From Trebouxia sp. TZW2008 (Eukaryota > Chlorophyta > Trebouxiophyceae > Trebouxiales > Trebouxiaceae): a stretch of 64,000 nucleotides of DNA. Both the position numbers and the translations under genes were made by a program. Positions 12,101-23,300 of this stretch are shown one piece after another (positions within the stretch are counted from its first letter, which is position 1; the number at the start of each line of letters is the position of its first letter). The stretch lies in assembly GCA_002118135.1 (NCBI GenBank), contig BDIU01000078.1, forward strand, positions 6,638 through 70,637. The letters run 5' to 3'. Below the pieces are notes generated by a model. The model saw only the letters and a program-made list of their open reading frames with translations, made no database searches and had not been told where the DNA came from.

Positions 12101-15100
12101 AATCGGTTGCAAATGGCCCTTCATGCTGCCTACATCAAAACAAGCCGTCAATGCAATGATGTCGTCTCTTCCCGCCTTTCTGGCTGTCCACCTAAGGTGC
12201 TTTTCAAAATCAGCTTCTGCCTGCAGAGTGACCGCACTACACCGCACCAACAACAGCCTTGCTCACAGCTACCACGCAGCGAGCCTTCAGAGCATTTTGA
12301 GGCTGCTGCAACTGACCATGCACAACTGTCGGCAAGGTCAGATGCATGGATAGATGCTGTGTCAGCGCCCTCTGCAAGCCGAGTACTGACAATGGCTGCA
12401 GCTGCTGGTACTGACTGGAAGGCCAGGGCGGAGGTATTCATAGCTATGCACCAGCTATTCCAGCCTGATGCACAAACACCATTGGACCTGGCAAGCTGCA
12501 GTGAGAAGCTGGTTCAGCTTTTGCTGGAGCATATAGGTGAGACTGCTCCCATGCACGTAATGGCTGACTGCATGTTCACAATCTGCATGTCCAAATTGTC
12601 AGACTGTCCCATTGCAGCCTTGATGCACAGCCATCACTGGAGCTAGCAAGCTGCAGTGAGAAGCTGGTTCAGCTTTTGCTGGAGCATATAGGTGAGACAG
12701 GCTCCGATTCGCTAAATGCATGCAGGGTCTTGACTGAATTTGTACACTACGCGCGTCCAAATCTGCAAGAGTGTTCAACTGCAACAGCGATGCAATGGTG
12801 TTGGGCTTCCGGATATTAGGACGCTTGGTTTGTTGCCTTAGCGTACCTTCACAGCCATTCTTTTGTATACTGACCTGCCTGTTTGGCCAAAGACAGCAAT
12901 CTCGGCTGGTCAATTAGTTCGCTGACACAGTTGGTCAATTGGTTCTGATGGTGTAGGTGATGCTCACTTCAAGGTGGCCAGTGCTGCACTAGAAGCTGCC
13001 CAAGCCGCCTTGCAGCATCATCCTCATTTGGTAGAGCCAAGCTTAGACCGGCTGATGCCGCTGCTGGCACAGCGCATCACAGATCCTAAAGAGGCAGTCA
13101 GGACAAGTGCCACAGGGTAGGCAATACTCCTGTATCGATTTAGAACATGTCTGCATGTTGAGTTTGCGGCACCATTTTTATGTCTTGTGCAAGTTGTATT
13201 GCAGCATTGCCCTGCCTTAGCACAGGGAAGCTTGGACCGGCTGATGCTGCTACTGGCACAGTGCATCACAGACCCCAAAGAGGCCTTCAGGTTGAGCGCT
13301 ACAGGGAAAGCATTGCTCCAACGCTGATCTTACCAGAGTATGTCAATATGTTGAGTATGCAGCCCAACTTGCATGTCTAGCAAGCGAAGTTGCAGCATCA
13401 CCCTGCCTTGGCACAGTCAACCTTGGACCGGCTGATGCCACTGCTGGCACAGCGTATCACAGACCCCAAGGAGGGAGTCAGGGCAAGTGCTACAGGGCGA
13501 GCATCGTTTCAATGCTAGTCTTGCCAGAATTTGCCCAACTTCCCGGCAATTTGCAGTATAGCTTGCATGCATTGCGCAGGTTGTGCCGCATGCCGGCTTA
13601 ATGACCTCAACAGGACAAAATTGCACTGCTGACCCATATTGTAAACATGTCGAGGCAATTGGACACATGTTCAGATCAACAGCTATGTTTGCATGGCTCT
13701 TGATGCAGACAAGCATGCATGAAGCCACAGACATTTGAGCATGAACATTGCATACAGAAGTTGGCATTTGAACAAGCTCGGAGAAACTCAAATGCATGTC
13801 ATGATGACTGCACTTGCTTGCAAAAGCTTTGCAGGCCATATGCATGATAAGCCTAAATGCAACCTGTCATGATGATAAGTGCAGGTGTCTGCAAAGTGCC
13901 CTGCGGCACTATGCTGTAGAGGTCAGCTTGCCCCAGCTGACTAGATGCCTAGATGTGCTGAAGATGGCCAAGACCAGATGTGCGCTCTTGGACGTCTTCA
14001 CTGCTCATTGCGGCCACAGTGTGACCACTGCTGCTGCCTTGCCTGCCCTCAGGTGAGACACGTTGCTTGCCTGTCTCATAGACAAGAAGTATAGTGTACT
14101 CTCGGCTTTGCACCATATATGTTGTGCAACAATCCCCTGGCTGCACTGTGCCATATGATAAGGTGTGCAATCCATGACTGCCTTTGGACTGGATCTTTGT
14201 TGGACATCTTCACTTCTCATAGTGGTCACAGTGTGACCACAACTGCTGCTTTGCCTGCTCTCAGGTGAGACACATTACTTGCCATCTGCGCAGATGCGCT
14301 CTCCTAGATGTCTTTGCTGCTCATGGCGGTCACAGTGCTGCTCTACCTGCTCTCAGGAGAAACAGCACGCTTGCCATGTCATGCTTCCAACATGCCATTG
14401 CATCAATGGGCATTCCAGTCGACTCCTGGCTTTGCTCTTTAGAGATGAGATGTGCACCAAAATCTGGCTGTAGAGACAGACCTGACTGGTCATTAATCCT
14501 GATTACTCCAGCTGGCTTGACTTTTCTGACATTTGCTGCACAAGGCATTCCCACTCCCAACAATGTCAAGCGCTGTGCAGGTGCCAGGCTCTATTCTTCC
14601 TGTTAAAAAAGCTGTGAGCACCAGCATGCTGCAAGATGGAAATTTTTAATGGGCTATGTGGTGCCTTCAATTTGTGTATTGCAGCAGAGCATGGGTGGGG
14701 CGGGTCTCAGCACAAACATGAGCTGTGTGTGGCCCAAGTCCTGGGCTATGAGTGAAGAGTGGTGATTTTTGTTCTACATGCTGATATAAGAACTAGCTGT
14801 GTGTGGCCCAAGTCCTGGGCTGAGGGTTGTATCAATGTTTGTGTCTTGCTGTAGCGTCTGGGCAGGGCAGGTCACGGGGCTGGACGGTGATCACAAGGCT
14901 GAGGTGCAGCGCGCTGCCTGCCAGGCTCTGCACCTGGTGTGCACATGCATGGGCGGATTCACCCTGCTTGCCCACATGTTTGGTGGGCTATGATTGATGT
15001 AGGGTTTGTGTCTGGCTGCAGGGTATGGGTGGGGCGAGTGGCGGGGTTGGTGGGTGACCGCAAGGCAGAGGTGCGGCGGGCTGCCTGCCAGGCCCTGCAT

Positions 15101-18100
15101 CTGGTGTACACACGCATGGACGGACCCACCCTCCTGACCCACATTGCCCATGCTAGTCCCCCAGATCAGGTCAGCCTCTCATGTTCTGGCCCATCAAAGG
15201 ACACTTTTGCAGCTGATTGACTGCTGTTGTTGACATTGATCCGAGATCATGTCTTGACATGCCTGTCACACTGCCCTTCAAGTGACCGTGCTCAACAGCT
15301 GAGGCGTACAGCAACTTGCGTTCACACTCCATGACACCATCAGACACTACTGCTCTCTCCAGAGTGGAAAAGTCTGCAAGCCTGCATATCTGCAGGCAGA
15401 TCAGGTCATGACACATCTGATGCATCAACAGTCCGCCCAAATGTGTGCTGTGCCTTGTGCCTCTGGTTGCTGCACAAGGGTTCAAAAACCTTCTGAGTTC
15501 TGCTTGTTTCTTGTAGCGGTGCAATGTCACTTCACTGCACATTGAGTTGCACATTCCAAACTACATGTGGCCTGCGCATTTATCCAGATTGCATCATGGT
15601 CAACACACACATTTCTAGTATGTGCTGGCTACACAAGCTTCTGCATCAAACCCTCAAATGCACTGCAAGTGTCTGCAGATGACGCTCAGGAGAGCCCTGA
15701 TTCCCATGTTGCCCAACCTGGAAGCCCAGCTCATCCCCTACTCAAACAACAGGGCGGCACATCGTTCTGCCCCTTCACAAGGGCCCTCTGCACCAAACAG
15801 CCCCCCTGAAGCTCAGCAACCAGCGCAAAGCGCTTTCACTGATCTGCCTTATGATGTTGACAATGGTGGCAGTCAAGTGCAGCATGCACCGTCGCCACTG
15901 ATGTCAGAGTTCAGCCTGAGCAGCATACGTCAGGAGGCATCATCAGTTCACCTGTTTGAGCAGCAGCAAAGCCAAGATGGGTCTCAAGAGCACAGGCAGC
16001 AAGCAAGGATGGACCTGCTGTCATGCGAACAGTCTGCTGCAACGTTGCTTGGTGATGTGTCTCATCAGCACAGACAGCAAGCAGGGATGCCTTTGCAGTC
16101 AAATTCAGAGTCTGCATCAAGGGTGCATGGTGCTGTGTCTCAACAGCACAGTCAGCAAGCAACAGTTGGTCTGCAGTTACACCAACAGAGTGCACCACTT
16201 CTGCCATTTGACCAGCAGTCCTCTCAGCAGCACAGACAGCAAACAAGGGTGCAATTGCATTCACATCAACTGCCTGCACCTAAAGCAGAGAGTGCGGCGC
16301 CAAGCGGTCTGCACACAAGGGTGACTGTGAACACCACGGGTGCTATCAGAAAGACTGTCTTCACAGTCGCGCAGCATCAGCCGACAGAGCAGCAAGAGAT
16401 GCCCAGTCCTGTAGCTCAGACCCCAGACACTGTTGCACAAGGCTTGCTGCTCCCACCGACTTCAGCTGCATCGCTGCAAGCACCAACTGATCAGTATCTT
16501 GTTGTGAGGCCACAGTCTCATGCGAGCCATGCTCTCACACATAGGGGCTTAAACATACAGTCCGCAGCTCAGCAAGGGCAAGAACGGGGCATGGCTGGCA
16601 GTCGCCTGAATCTTGACCCTGTTTTGTGTGTTCCTCAGCAGTTGCCAGGTCTCAGTGCTGCTTCTCTTGACAGAGGAGTGCTACAAAACAGTGCATACAT
16701 CAATGCACCACATGATAGGGCTGCTCCCAACAGTCCTGGCAAGGCTGCGCCCAATAGTCCTGGAAGGCATAGCAGGGATGCACCAAACAGCCCTGGCAGG
16801 CTTGGCGGGGCTGCACTCGACACCCCTACAGCAGAAGGTTTAGGCATCAGGCAGTCAGGGAACGCAGTACAGCTTGCGCAGTCAGATCCCTTTGGTGCTC
16901 AGCCACATGCACATGTGACAGACATGGGTCACAATTCTGTGGCTGCAAGCGGGGATGACAGCTTGGGCGCAAGAACGTTTGCAAGCCGAGATTCTTTGCT
17001 ACTTGGTGCTGTTGAAGCAGTGTGCTGTGCTGATGAGGCCACGCAGCTACAGGCGCTGCAAGATTTGCAGCATCAGATTGGGTTGTCAGAGGGCCCTGTG
17101 CTCAAAGCATGCCTCCCTCAGGTTGGCCTGCCTGCTTGCTTAGCTTCTGGATGCACTACAGATGCAGTAATCACTGTCTGTCACTGCATCAGGCGCAGCA
17201 AAGGGCAGGTTTTGTCGTCACTTTCTGCAACAGCCCATTGCTAACATGTCTGTCTGCTGTGTTGTGCTTCAGCCGCCTTGGTGCTGCGGCATCATTGCCA
17301 CCATTGCTGAACATATCTGACCACACATTTCTTGTAAGTGTCAGCACCTTTGGTACTCAGGCTTTCTGCCTTACAACTAAAAATAGATGCACTGTCGTGT
17401 GAACATTGTGTATTGTGATTCATAGCAGTGACGTTACATCTAAATGGGCTCAATCATGACAGTATGCCTGTCATGCTTATGTCAAGGCTCTGTCATTCCC
17501 CTCTAAGAAAGAGCTGGTACCAAGCAACTGTCAACATGTCATGCGTCAATCTTTCACCTGAGGTGATGCACATTGTTCGTCCACTCTGCTGCCATTGTCA
17601 CAGAGCAGCAGCTGGCAGACATTCTCTCTGCTACAAGGTGCTGCTGACAGTCTTCCACTGCATAAGCCCCCAGTAGCTTTCTTGATGTGCAGGTCATGTC
17701 TGCCGTTCTGCCGTTGTTACACAGCAGCAGCTGGCAGAATCAGCGCACAGCAATCACAACTGTGAAGGGCCTTGCGGGGCAAGGCCCTGCCCTGCAGCCC
17801 TGGCTACCAGCCCTGGTTGCTGCCCTGTTGCAGGCTGTGTGCCATTCACGCCCTGAGGTGAATTTTGCTCAATCAATCAGATACCCAATGCTTGTTGATC
17901 TGGCAAGCAATCAAAAATGCTTATCAATCACTCAATCAAAGAATCAATGAGTCAGCCGAGCAAGGCCCTGCCCTGCAGCCCTGGCTACCAGCCCTTATGC
18001 CTGCCCTGCTGGAGGCTGTCTGCCGGTTGCGCTCTGAACATTCCGCCAATCACGTAAATATGCCTGCCTGGCAGGACAGAACTTGTGCCGCACACACATA

Positions 18101-19408
18101 GTACCTTTGCTAAAACATGTAATCTGTTACTACTATTGCTGAAGAAGCCACTGAACCCAATTGTATCTGTGTTGCAGGTGTGTATGGCAGCAGATGAAGT
18201 GCTGGGGGCAGTACTGCCGCAACAGCCCTCAGCAGCTGCCCTGGCTTTGCTGAAGGTCAATCTGCCAACCCCTGGCACCGTCAGCACCCCTGCCTGCCCC
18301 CCTACCCCCCTTGTACAGGTCAGATATTCCTGCTCCTCTCCTCATGTTTGTAAAGAAGCCTTGGGCATTACATAGCTTCTCTGATTGAAGTCAAAAGGCA
18401 TAGACTTCTGCAGATATGTTGCCTCATTAGCTGCATTCATGTCAGCAATGGGCATTGACAGGATAATGGTCATGCTGTCTTGTTCAAGGTCAAGTTGCCA
18501 ATACCTGGCACTGTCAGGACCTGGTGCCTTTTATTTTGTGTGAGGCATGCAGGCTAGCCTCAAGAAGAACAGTGATTTGTGCAGCACGTGCCTGGTGCTG
18601 ACTTGCTGTCAAATGATATCTGCAATTGAGTTCATGAAAGTTGATGGACGTTGTAAAGGATATTACGTGAGGCATGCAGGCTAGTGTCAGAAACATTGGG
18701 CAAGATGTGCATTGCATGCCCAGTGCCTAGATGCCAACAGTCTGCTGCAGTCACGAAAGGATGACTACTCCCTTTTGATACGATATGTGGACCGCAGGCT
18801 AGTGTGAAGAACATTGGGCGAGTTGTGCAGCGCATGCCTAGTGCTGACTTGCTGCCGGAATTGCAAAGCCCAGATCTATTGCCAGGCCTGTTTGAGGCGT
18901 TTGACCACCACAGCGCAGACGTGCGCAAGGCAGTCACCATGTGCCTCATGTACATGTGGCAGGTGAGTGCTGCACTGTAGCTGGTTGCGTTGAAACTGCA
19001 GTGGTCATGGGAAGTACCTTTTGAACTCACTGCCTGCTAGGTTTGGAACTCTCTGGGCCATTGCTGCAATGTGTTATTGTCAGCAGCAAGCATATCCTTG
19101 CACAATCCTATGTAACAATACGACACTTGAATTGTGGTGGCCTGCTGCATGTCATACCTGTGACAGTCTTCAGTGTCAACAAATTATATTCTGCTCCTAT
19201 TTACTCAGTGCATGTGGCTGCTGAAGCTCTTGTGTATACAGTGTTTAGTGAGTCTGACTGTAGAGTATGTTTGGTGCAGGTAATGGATGATGAGCTCAAG
19301 CCATTTTTGACAGGTCTGCGTGTGTCAAAGATCAAATTGGTCACTGCCTACGTAGATCAAGCTCAGGCCCAAAGACGGCGCTTTGCAGCTCAGTCAAGTC
19401 AGGCATGA
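3110..19408 (+). CDS. CLASP: CLASP-family microtubule-associated protein (23 exons)
   Basis: Microtubule plus-end and lattice stabiliser that binds tubulin through TOG (HEAT-repeat) domains. Exons: 3110-3202, 3397-3486, 3568-3660, 4295-4557, 5292-5538, 6345-6515, 6928-7068, 7347-7456, 7719-7848, 8450-8593, 9120-9345, 10394-10513, 11007-11149, 11591-11809, 12227-12536, 12957-13116, 13885-14052, 15022-15169, 15679-17121, 17694-17858, 18178-18318, 18798-18962, 19280-19408. Phases agree at every junction and give about 1672 residues (Arabidopsis CLASP has about 1440). TOG1 is at about 1-245, TOG2 about 330-560 (WTKRIE, then AMLRLEGLVRGGAAG as in plant CLASP), TOG3 about 785-1005, a Gln/His/Ser-rich linker with three APNSPG repeats about 1010-1440, and the C-terminal region to the end (HSADVRKAVTMCLMYMW). 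Two introns use GC donors (7849, 8594). A small exon between 17122 and 17693 may be missing from my model. Confidence 0.9.
4108..4213 (+). repeat. Copy of CLASP exon 4 in the preceding intron
   Basis: A diverged copy of the first ~105 nt of exon 4, including the acceptor (GGCAG) and the HEAT motif LDRLGDAKQPVRD. The frame is still open, but the copy has no donor matching the real exon. Confidence 0.75.
4558..4655 (+). repeat. (CCTGT)n pentanucleotide microsatellite at a splice donor
   Basis: CCTGT and GCTGT repeats start within a few bases of the exon-4 donor and run for nearly 100 bp. Confidence 0.85.
4930..5250 (+). repeat. Fragments of the exon-5 start in the preceding intron
   Basis: At least four short degenerate echoes of the exon-5 acceptor region (a CTGTGCGYGAGG-like core) occur near 4935, 5005, 5108 and 5165, before the real exon at 5292. 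Confidence 0.5.
5595..5838 (+). repeat. Two decayed copies of CLASP exon 5
   Basis: A short copy (about 5598-5667) and a longer one (about 5673-5838) repeat the second half of exon 5, each ending in a CAG/GTAAG donor. Both contain in-frame stops. Confidence 0.75.
5851..5926 (+). repeat. Interspersed repeat family A, copy 1
   Basis: Shares the pattern CCTGGCAAGACA, TGTGCCACACACACCTAG, then a GTGTGTCATCTGTT-like tail with copies at 18061 and 27014. Inverted copies lie at 14727, 14790, 34073 and 50695. Confidence 0.6.
6872..6910 (+). repeat. (ATCACC)n-like microsatellite before CLASP exon 7
   Basis: An imperfect CATCAC/TATCAC tract 18 nt before the exon-7 acceptor. A similar tract lies inside a coding exon at about 39905-39940. 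Confidence 0.6.
8282..8345 (+). repeat. Decayed copy of CLASP exon 10
   Basis: Repeats the acceptor and the first ~60 nt of exon 10 (GTGATGGCAG start, then the Cys-His part) with many changes. A further echo of the exon-10 end plus its GC donor lies at about 8722-8750. Confidence 0.6.
9359..9930 (+). repeat. Tandem array of four copies of the CLASP exon-11 3' end
   Basis: Copies end at 9479, 9613, 9768 and about 9930; the first three end in TTCCAG/GT. Copies 1 and 2 have a period near 134 bp and are nearly identical to each other and to exon 11. From the internal acceptor GTGCAG to the donor, the first three are each exactly 72 nt (9408-9479, 9542-9613, 9697-9768), open and phase-symmetric. 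The fourth is degenerate. Confidence 0.85.
10067..10425 (+). repeat. 63-bp minisatellite, six units, overlapping CLASP exon 12
   Basis: Six nearly identical 63-bp units, each with a GTGTGCAG/G acceptor and an AGCCAG/GTGCAAG donor-like site. The length is a multiple of three, so the array stays open in one plus frame (21-aa unit, QYQPLLTSQVQVLEKPLL...) and two minus frames. The acceptor at the start of the last unit fits the phase needed for exon 12 (10394). Confidence 0.9.
11374..11560 (+). repeat. Two decayed copies of CLASP exon 14
   Basis: The copies at about 11374-11480 and 11517-11560 each follow a TGCAG acceptor and match the start of exon 14. Stops and indels make them non-coding. Confidence 0.65.
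12610..12692 (+). repeat. Very recent copy of the CLASP exon-15 end
   Basis: The last ~55 bp of exon 15 plus the GTGAGAC donor are repeated without visible change 156 bp downstream, so two equivalent donors exist (12537 and 12693). Confidence 0.85.
13199..13498 (+). repeat. Two decayed copies of CLASP exon 16
   Basis: About 110-bp copies at 13199-13307 and 13389-13498 repeat the LDRLMPLLAQRITDPKE segment and the ACAGGG end of exon 16. Confidence 0.8.
14193..14356 (+). repeat. Two decayed copies of the CLASP exon-17 end
   Basis: The copies at 14193-14264 (ending CTCAG/GTGAGAC) and 14291-14356 repeat the part of exon 17 that encodes CALLDVF-AH-GHS--AALPAL. Confidence 0.8.
14727..14820 (-). 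repeat. Interspersed repeat family A, two inverted copies
   Basis: GAGCTGTGTGTGGCCCAAGT and TAGCTGTGTGTGGCCCAAGT, each followed by CCTGGGCT, are inverted relative to the copies at 5851, 18061 and 27014. Confidence 0.55.
14855..14982 (+). repeat. In-frame copy of CLASP exon 18
   Basis: A copy with an acceptor (CTGTAG) and an open frame in the phase left by exon 17. It encodes a HEAT helix pair (HKAEVQRAACQALHLV) matching exon 18 (RKAEVRRAACQALHLV). Its only nearby donor (TTTG/GTGGG) leaves the wrong phase for exon 18. Confidence 0.7.
17568..18045 (+). repeat. Copies flanking CLASP exon 20 on both sides
   Basis: About 17568-17640 repeats the first third of exon 20 (ACAGCAGCAGCTGGCAGA core). 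About 17945-18045 repeats its second half (CCCTGCAGCCCTGGCTACCA). Both are broken. Confidence 0.7.
18061..18130 (+). repeat. Interspersed repeat family A, copy
   Basis: Contains GCCTGCCTGGCAGGACAGAA, TGTGCCGCACACACATAG and the tail CTAAAACATGTAATCTGTTA, close to the copy at 27014. Confidence 0.65.
18487..18728 (+). repeat. Decayed copies of CLASP exons 21 and 22
   Basis: 18487-18530 echoes the end of exon 21. 18541-18610 and 18668-18728 echo the start of exon 22 (GCAGGCTAGTGT, then GCATGCC-AGTGC). Confidence 0.7.
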
Positions 19409-20319
19409 TGCCAGATGGTGCTGCTTTCCTGCTGTGTCTGATTTCTTATTGGTCTCAACCCATTTGATCAAAGCTTAGCAGCTTGCCATTGCAACGCACA
19501 AAGTGCTGCACCAGCAGCAGCAGCAGCAATGCTATGAGCATCAAATCACTACGCATGTTGTCTTTGTCAGCTGTATATGCAATATGCAACTGGCATCAAC
19601 AGCTGATGGATCACAGTGCTGCACCAGCTTTACTGTTTCTTAGCTCAACATGACATATTGTTGCTTGTGTGTACTCCAAAGCTGCTGTTTAGACAAGTGC
19701 CAGTCTTGCCATGAGGACATGACAGGTAGCAAATGTACATCACAAACTGTGCTCAGCAACTGCCAAAGTAAACAATTCTTGGCAAAGCATCGTTTATTCA
19801 AATTATGACACTGATAGCTGCTTAAGCAAGCTTGCTGTGTGAAATAATTTATCGGTAGCTGTTCTGAAAGTCAAAGTCGAGGGGAAATGTCATGGCTCAT
19901 CAAGTTTTGGTACATCATGCAGCAAAAGTTGATGCTTCATCGCTGAAGCTTGCAGCAAATTCGTGCAGCATGCCTGATGAAGCTCAATGCAAGTCTGAGG
20001 AGCTTTAGCTTCGCATGGTCAGCGGTGACTCCATTGCCATCCATCGTCATAGTGTTGTTGGAAGGTGCACAATCGTACGGCCGTTTGCGCGAACGTGCCC
20101 ACGCCAGCCTTGCCCGTGTGCCCGTATCATCCAAGTCGTCCACACGCGCTTTCAGCTGCGACTACACACCGTGCTGGGTCCGCAGATGGCATGCAACCGG
20201 ACTGCAGAGCGTCTGATGCCCGCGTATGTTTGTCGAACGCGGTTCATGCGTCTCAGAAGTCATCGTCAGACTGCTGAGCTTGCTTGAGCCAACGCACGCC
20301 GTCGCTGAAGCAGTCCGAG
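19409..20319. other. Intergenic region between CLASP and the monooxygenase gene
   Basis: CLASP 3' flank and monooxygenase upstream region. A short CAG run lies at about 19512-19528. The last ~250 nt (20080-20300) are GC-richer and free of obvious splice sites, which fits a 5' UTR. No gene seen. Confidence 0.4.
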
Positions 20320-23300
20320 ATGCTCGATGTGGCTATCATTGGAGCAGGCCCGGTGGGCTTGGCCACCGCTGCGGCTGTGCTCAAAGCTCAAAGTCCACCT
20401 TTCAGAGTCCAGGTACTAAGCCAGGGGTTGCAGAGCATGCTCTACATGAGCCCGGTCGAACAGCAACCTGCACGGTCGTGGTGATGGTTGAACCTGATCA
20501 GGTATCAGTGTGACCGGGGGTCGTCTCTTCTGCAGGTCTTTGAGCGAGCAAGCGACTTGAGACCGTGTGGCGCAGGCTTCTTCATACTATCGAATGGCTT
20601 CCGGGCTCTCAATGCAATCGATCCCAAGCTTTATGCACAGGTCCTGGATATGACTGTCCCAATGGATGCGTTCAATCAGTATGCACCAGATGGTAAATTC
20701 TCATGCATGCCAGTGTCCAAACGCAGTTTGCAGTTAAGCAGGAACCCAGTCACTCTGTATCCCTCTAGAAAACAAGCCTATTGAGTGCTGAGTGGTATGC
20801 ACATATGCTCTAAATTTGCCGCACAGATGCGCCATTAGCCAAATGCAATCCAATGCTTCAACATCAAATTCTCAATATCTATGCATGTCCGATGTGCATC
20901 ATGTCAATGTTACATTGAAGCTGGGACTCTTGTTGCAAACACAAGCTTGCTGCTACTACATCATAGTCTGTTGCACTCACATGCAACTCTTACCAATCTG
21001 CTGTGCCTGATGCAGGCAACTATGCAATCAATGCAGATGTGCACCTGCAACTCAGCTATCAAATGACAACTTGACAGCACATTTCACAGCTGTGCACATG
21101 CAATGACAATCTTGCACACAACACATTCTGAAGTCAGTGAGCATGACGTCAGGTACAGTGACTAGGACAGCTGTGGAGGCACTCAACTCTGAGGAGAAGT
21201 ATGGGTTCCCATCTATGATGGCTACAGGTTGGTCAGATCTACGGCAAACCCTAGTAGACTGGCTACCCATAGATACAGTGCAGCTGGGAAAACAATTCAC
21301 CTCCTTGGAACAACACGATGACCATGCTGTGGTTCACTTTGCTGACGGCAGTCACGCCAAGGCTCAGATTGTCATTGGAGCTGATGGAGTGTTCAGTAAA
21401 GTGCGCCAACAAAATCTTGCTGATGGGCCACCAGACTTCACGGTAAAGCACCTCTGGCTGTTTGCCTGCACCCACATACAAGCAGTATGGCTGTGTTACT
21501 GTGGTGACTTGACCGGTGCAAATGGTGCCATTTGACTCAGCAGATTGGCAGTCTGCAAGTACGCAAAGCAGAGCATGATACTGTCTGAGCAAAAAAGAAT
21601 TGTATACAGGCAGTTGGTTGCTTCACATTGCCAGTCTGTGAGAAGTCCAGTCTGCAAGGGCGCAATGCAATAGTTTCATGAGACACTGACTGTGTTGAGC
21701 TGCTGCAAGGCATGCATCTGCAAATGTATGGCATGACTGACACTGGCCATGATTGATGCATGGCATGACTGATGCAGGGCATGAGCAATGCATGGCATGA
21801 CTCGTGGAGGGCATGACTCATGCATGGCATGACTGAGGCATGCCATGACTAATGGAGGGCATGGCTGATGCAGGGCATGACCACAGTGCGAGCAGTCCTG
21901 CCCCTACAAGAGGGTTTTCCCAAATCAGAAGTGCACATGTTCAGAATGGGAACATTCATTGGCAACTACTACCCAATCAGCAAGGGAAATTGTGTTTGGA
22001 GCTTCATAACGCCGACAAGTAGCGATGTCAACAATGACAGCATCACTGCAAAAGACTCAAGAGCCTCAGATGCAACAAAATCGTCCTCAACCACAACAGC
22101 TGAAGCACCTCTCAGTGCGCATCAGGTGATTGTTTTGTAGGGCTTGATTGCAGTGACAAAACATATGCAAGCCTGCATGCCTTTGTATGCATGTCAACCT
22201 TGGACGATGTGTTGATCTGACATGTGGTGTGACAAACTTGAAATAAAAGGTAGTTGCCCCAATGTGGCAGGGTGAGCGTGGTGTAATTTTAGGCCCATTG
22301 ATTGTAATGGATGTCAAGTCACAGACACTACATTACATGTGCATGCTGGGAGTGACTGGCATGACTAAAACCAAAGTGCCAAAGATAGGGCTCTTACAAA
22401 GCAGCTGGTTGCTCTTGTGTGCAAGCTGACTTTCAAGTCACGCCTTGGTATCCAGCACAACAATCTAGCAAGCTGCTCTGCATCAGACAAAGCTAATGCG
22501 TCAGTTTTGAAGCAGCGCAGACCAAATTGAGAGCAACTTGAGAGGTTCCATTACTCACCCCCTTCCATGCTACTTGTTGTACCTGTTCACACATGGCAAC
22601 ACCCTAGAACAAGCCAGCCTGTGGAGAGAGACTCAATGATTATAACTCACATTAAGCACTTCTCCTGAACAGTGTCACGATTGCTGTGAATATGGCTCAT
22701 CCTGGGCTGCTTCTTCTCACAAGGCTCCTTGCATCGGCGTCTAACAGCATGGGCTCTTCTTATATACTTTCGCTCTTCTTTCTTACTTCCATGTCGCTGT
22801 CATTATCACATTACGCCTACAAGCCTCAACCCTCAAGTTCGCCACGCAGCGTAGTCAAGCGTTGTGGGCTGATGGGCCATCACTAATGGTGGCAGCCATG
22901 GCAGCAACTGCACCAGATACCGTTTTGGAGCACAAGCTGAACATACGGCACCCCAGCACCCTGGACAGGGGTCACTGGGGAGTTGGGGGGGTAACTCTTG
23001 TAGGTGATGCCGCTCACGCCATGAGAGCAATCTCAGGTGACAGCAAACACTGCTTTTCTTTGACCATGTAGCATGCCAGCATCCCGTACAGGGGTTGGTG
23101 AGAAGCAGCGGTGGGGGTAGGGAGGGAACGGGGGAGGATCTTTGTGGGTGATGCTGCTGAGGCCATGAGAGCAATGCTAGGTGACGATGAAATGTGGTCT
23201 TTGTGGAGCTTTATATGTGCAAGGGACCTCAGCTTTGTATGTTGACATTCAACACCTCAGCACCATAGAAAGGGACCAGTGCAGGGGGATAAAGGTTAGG

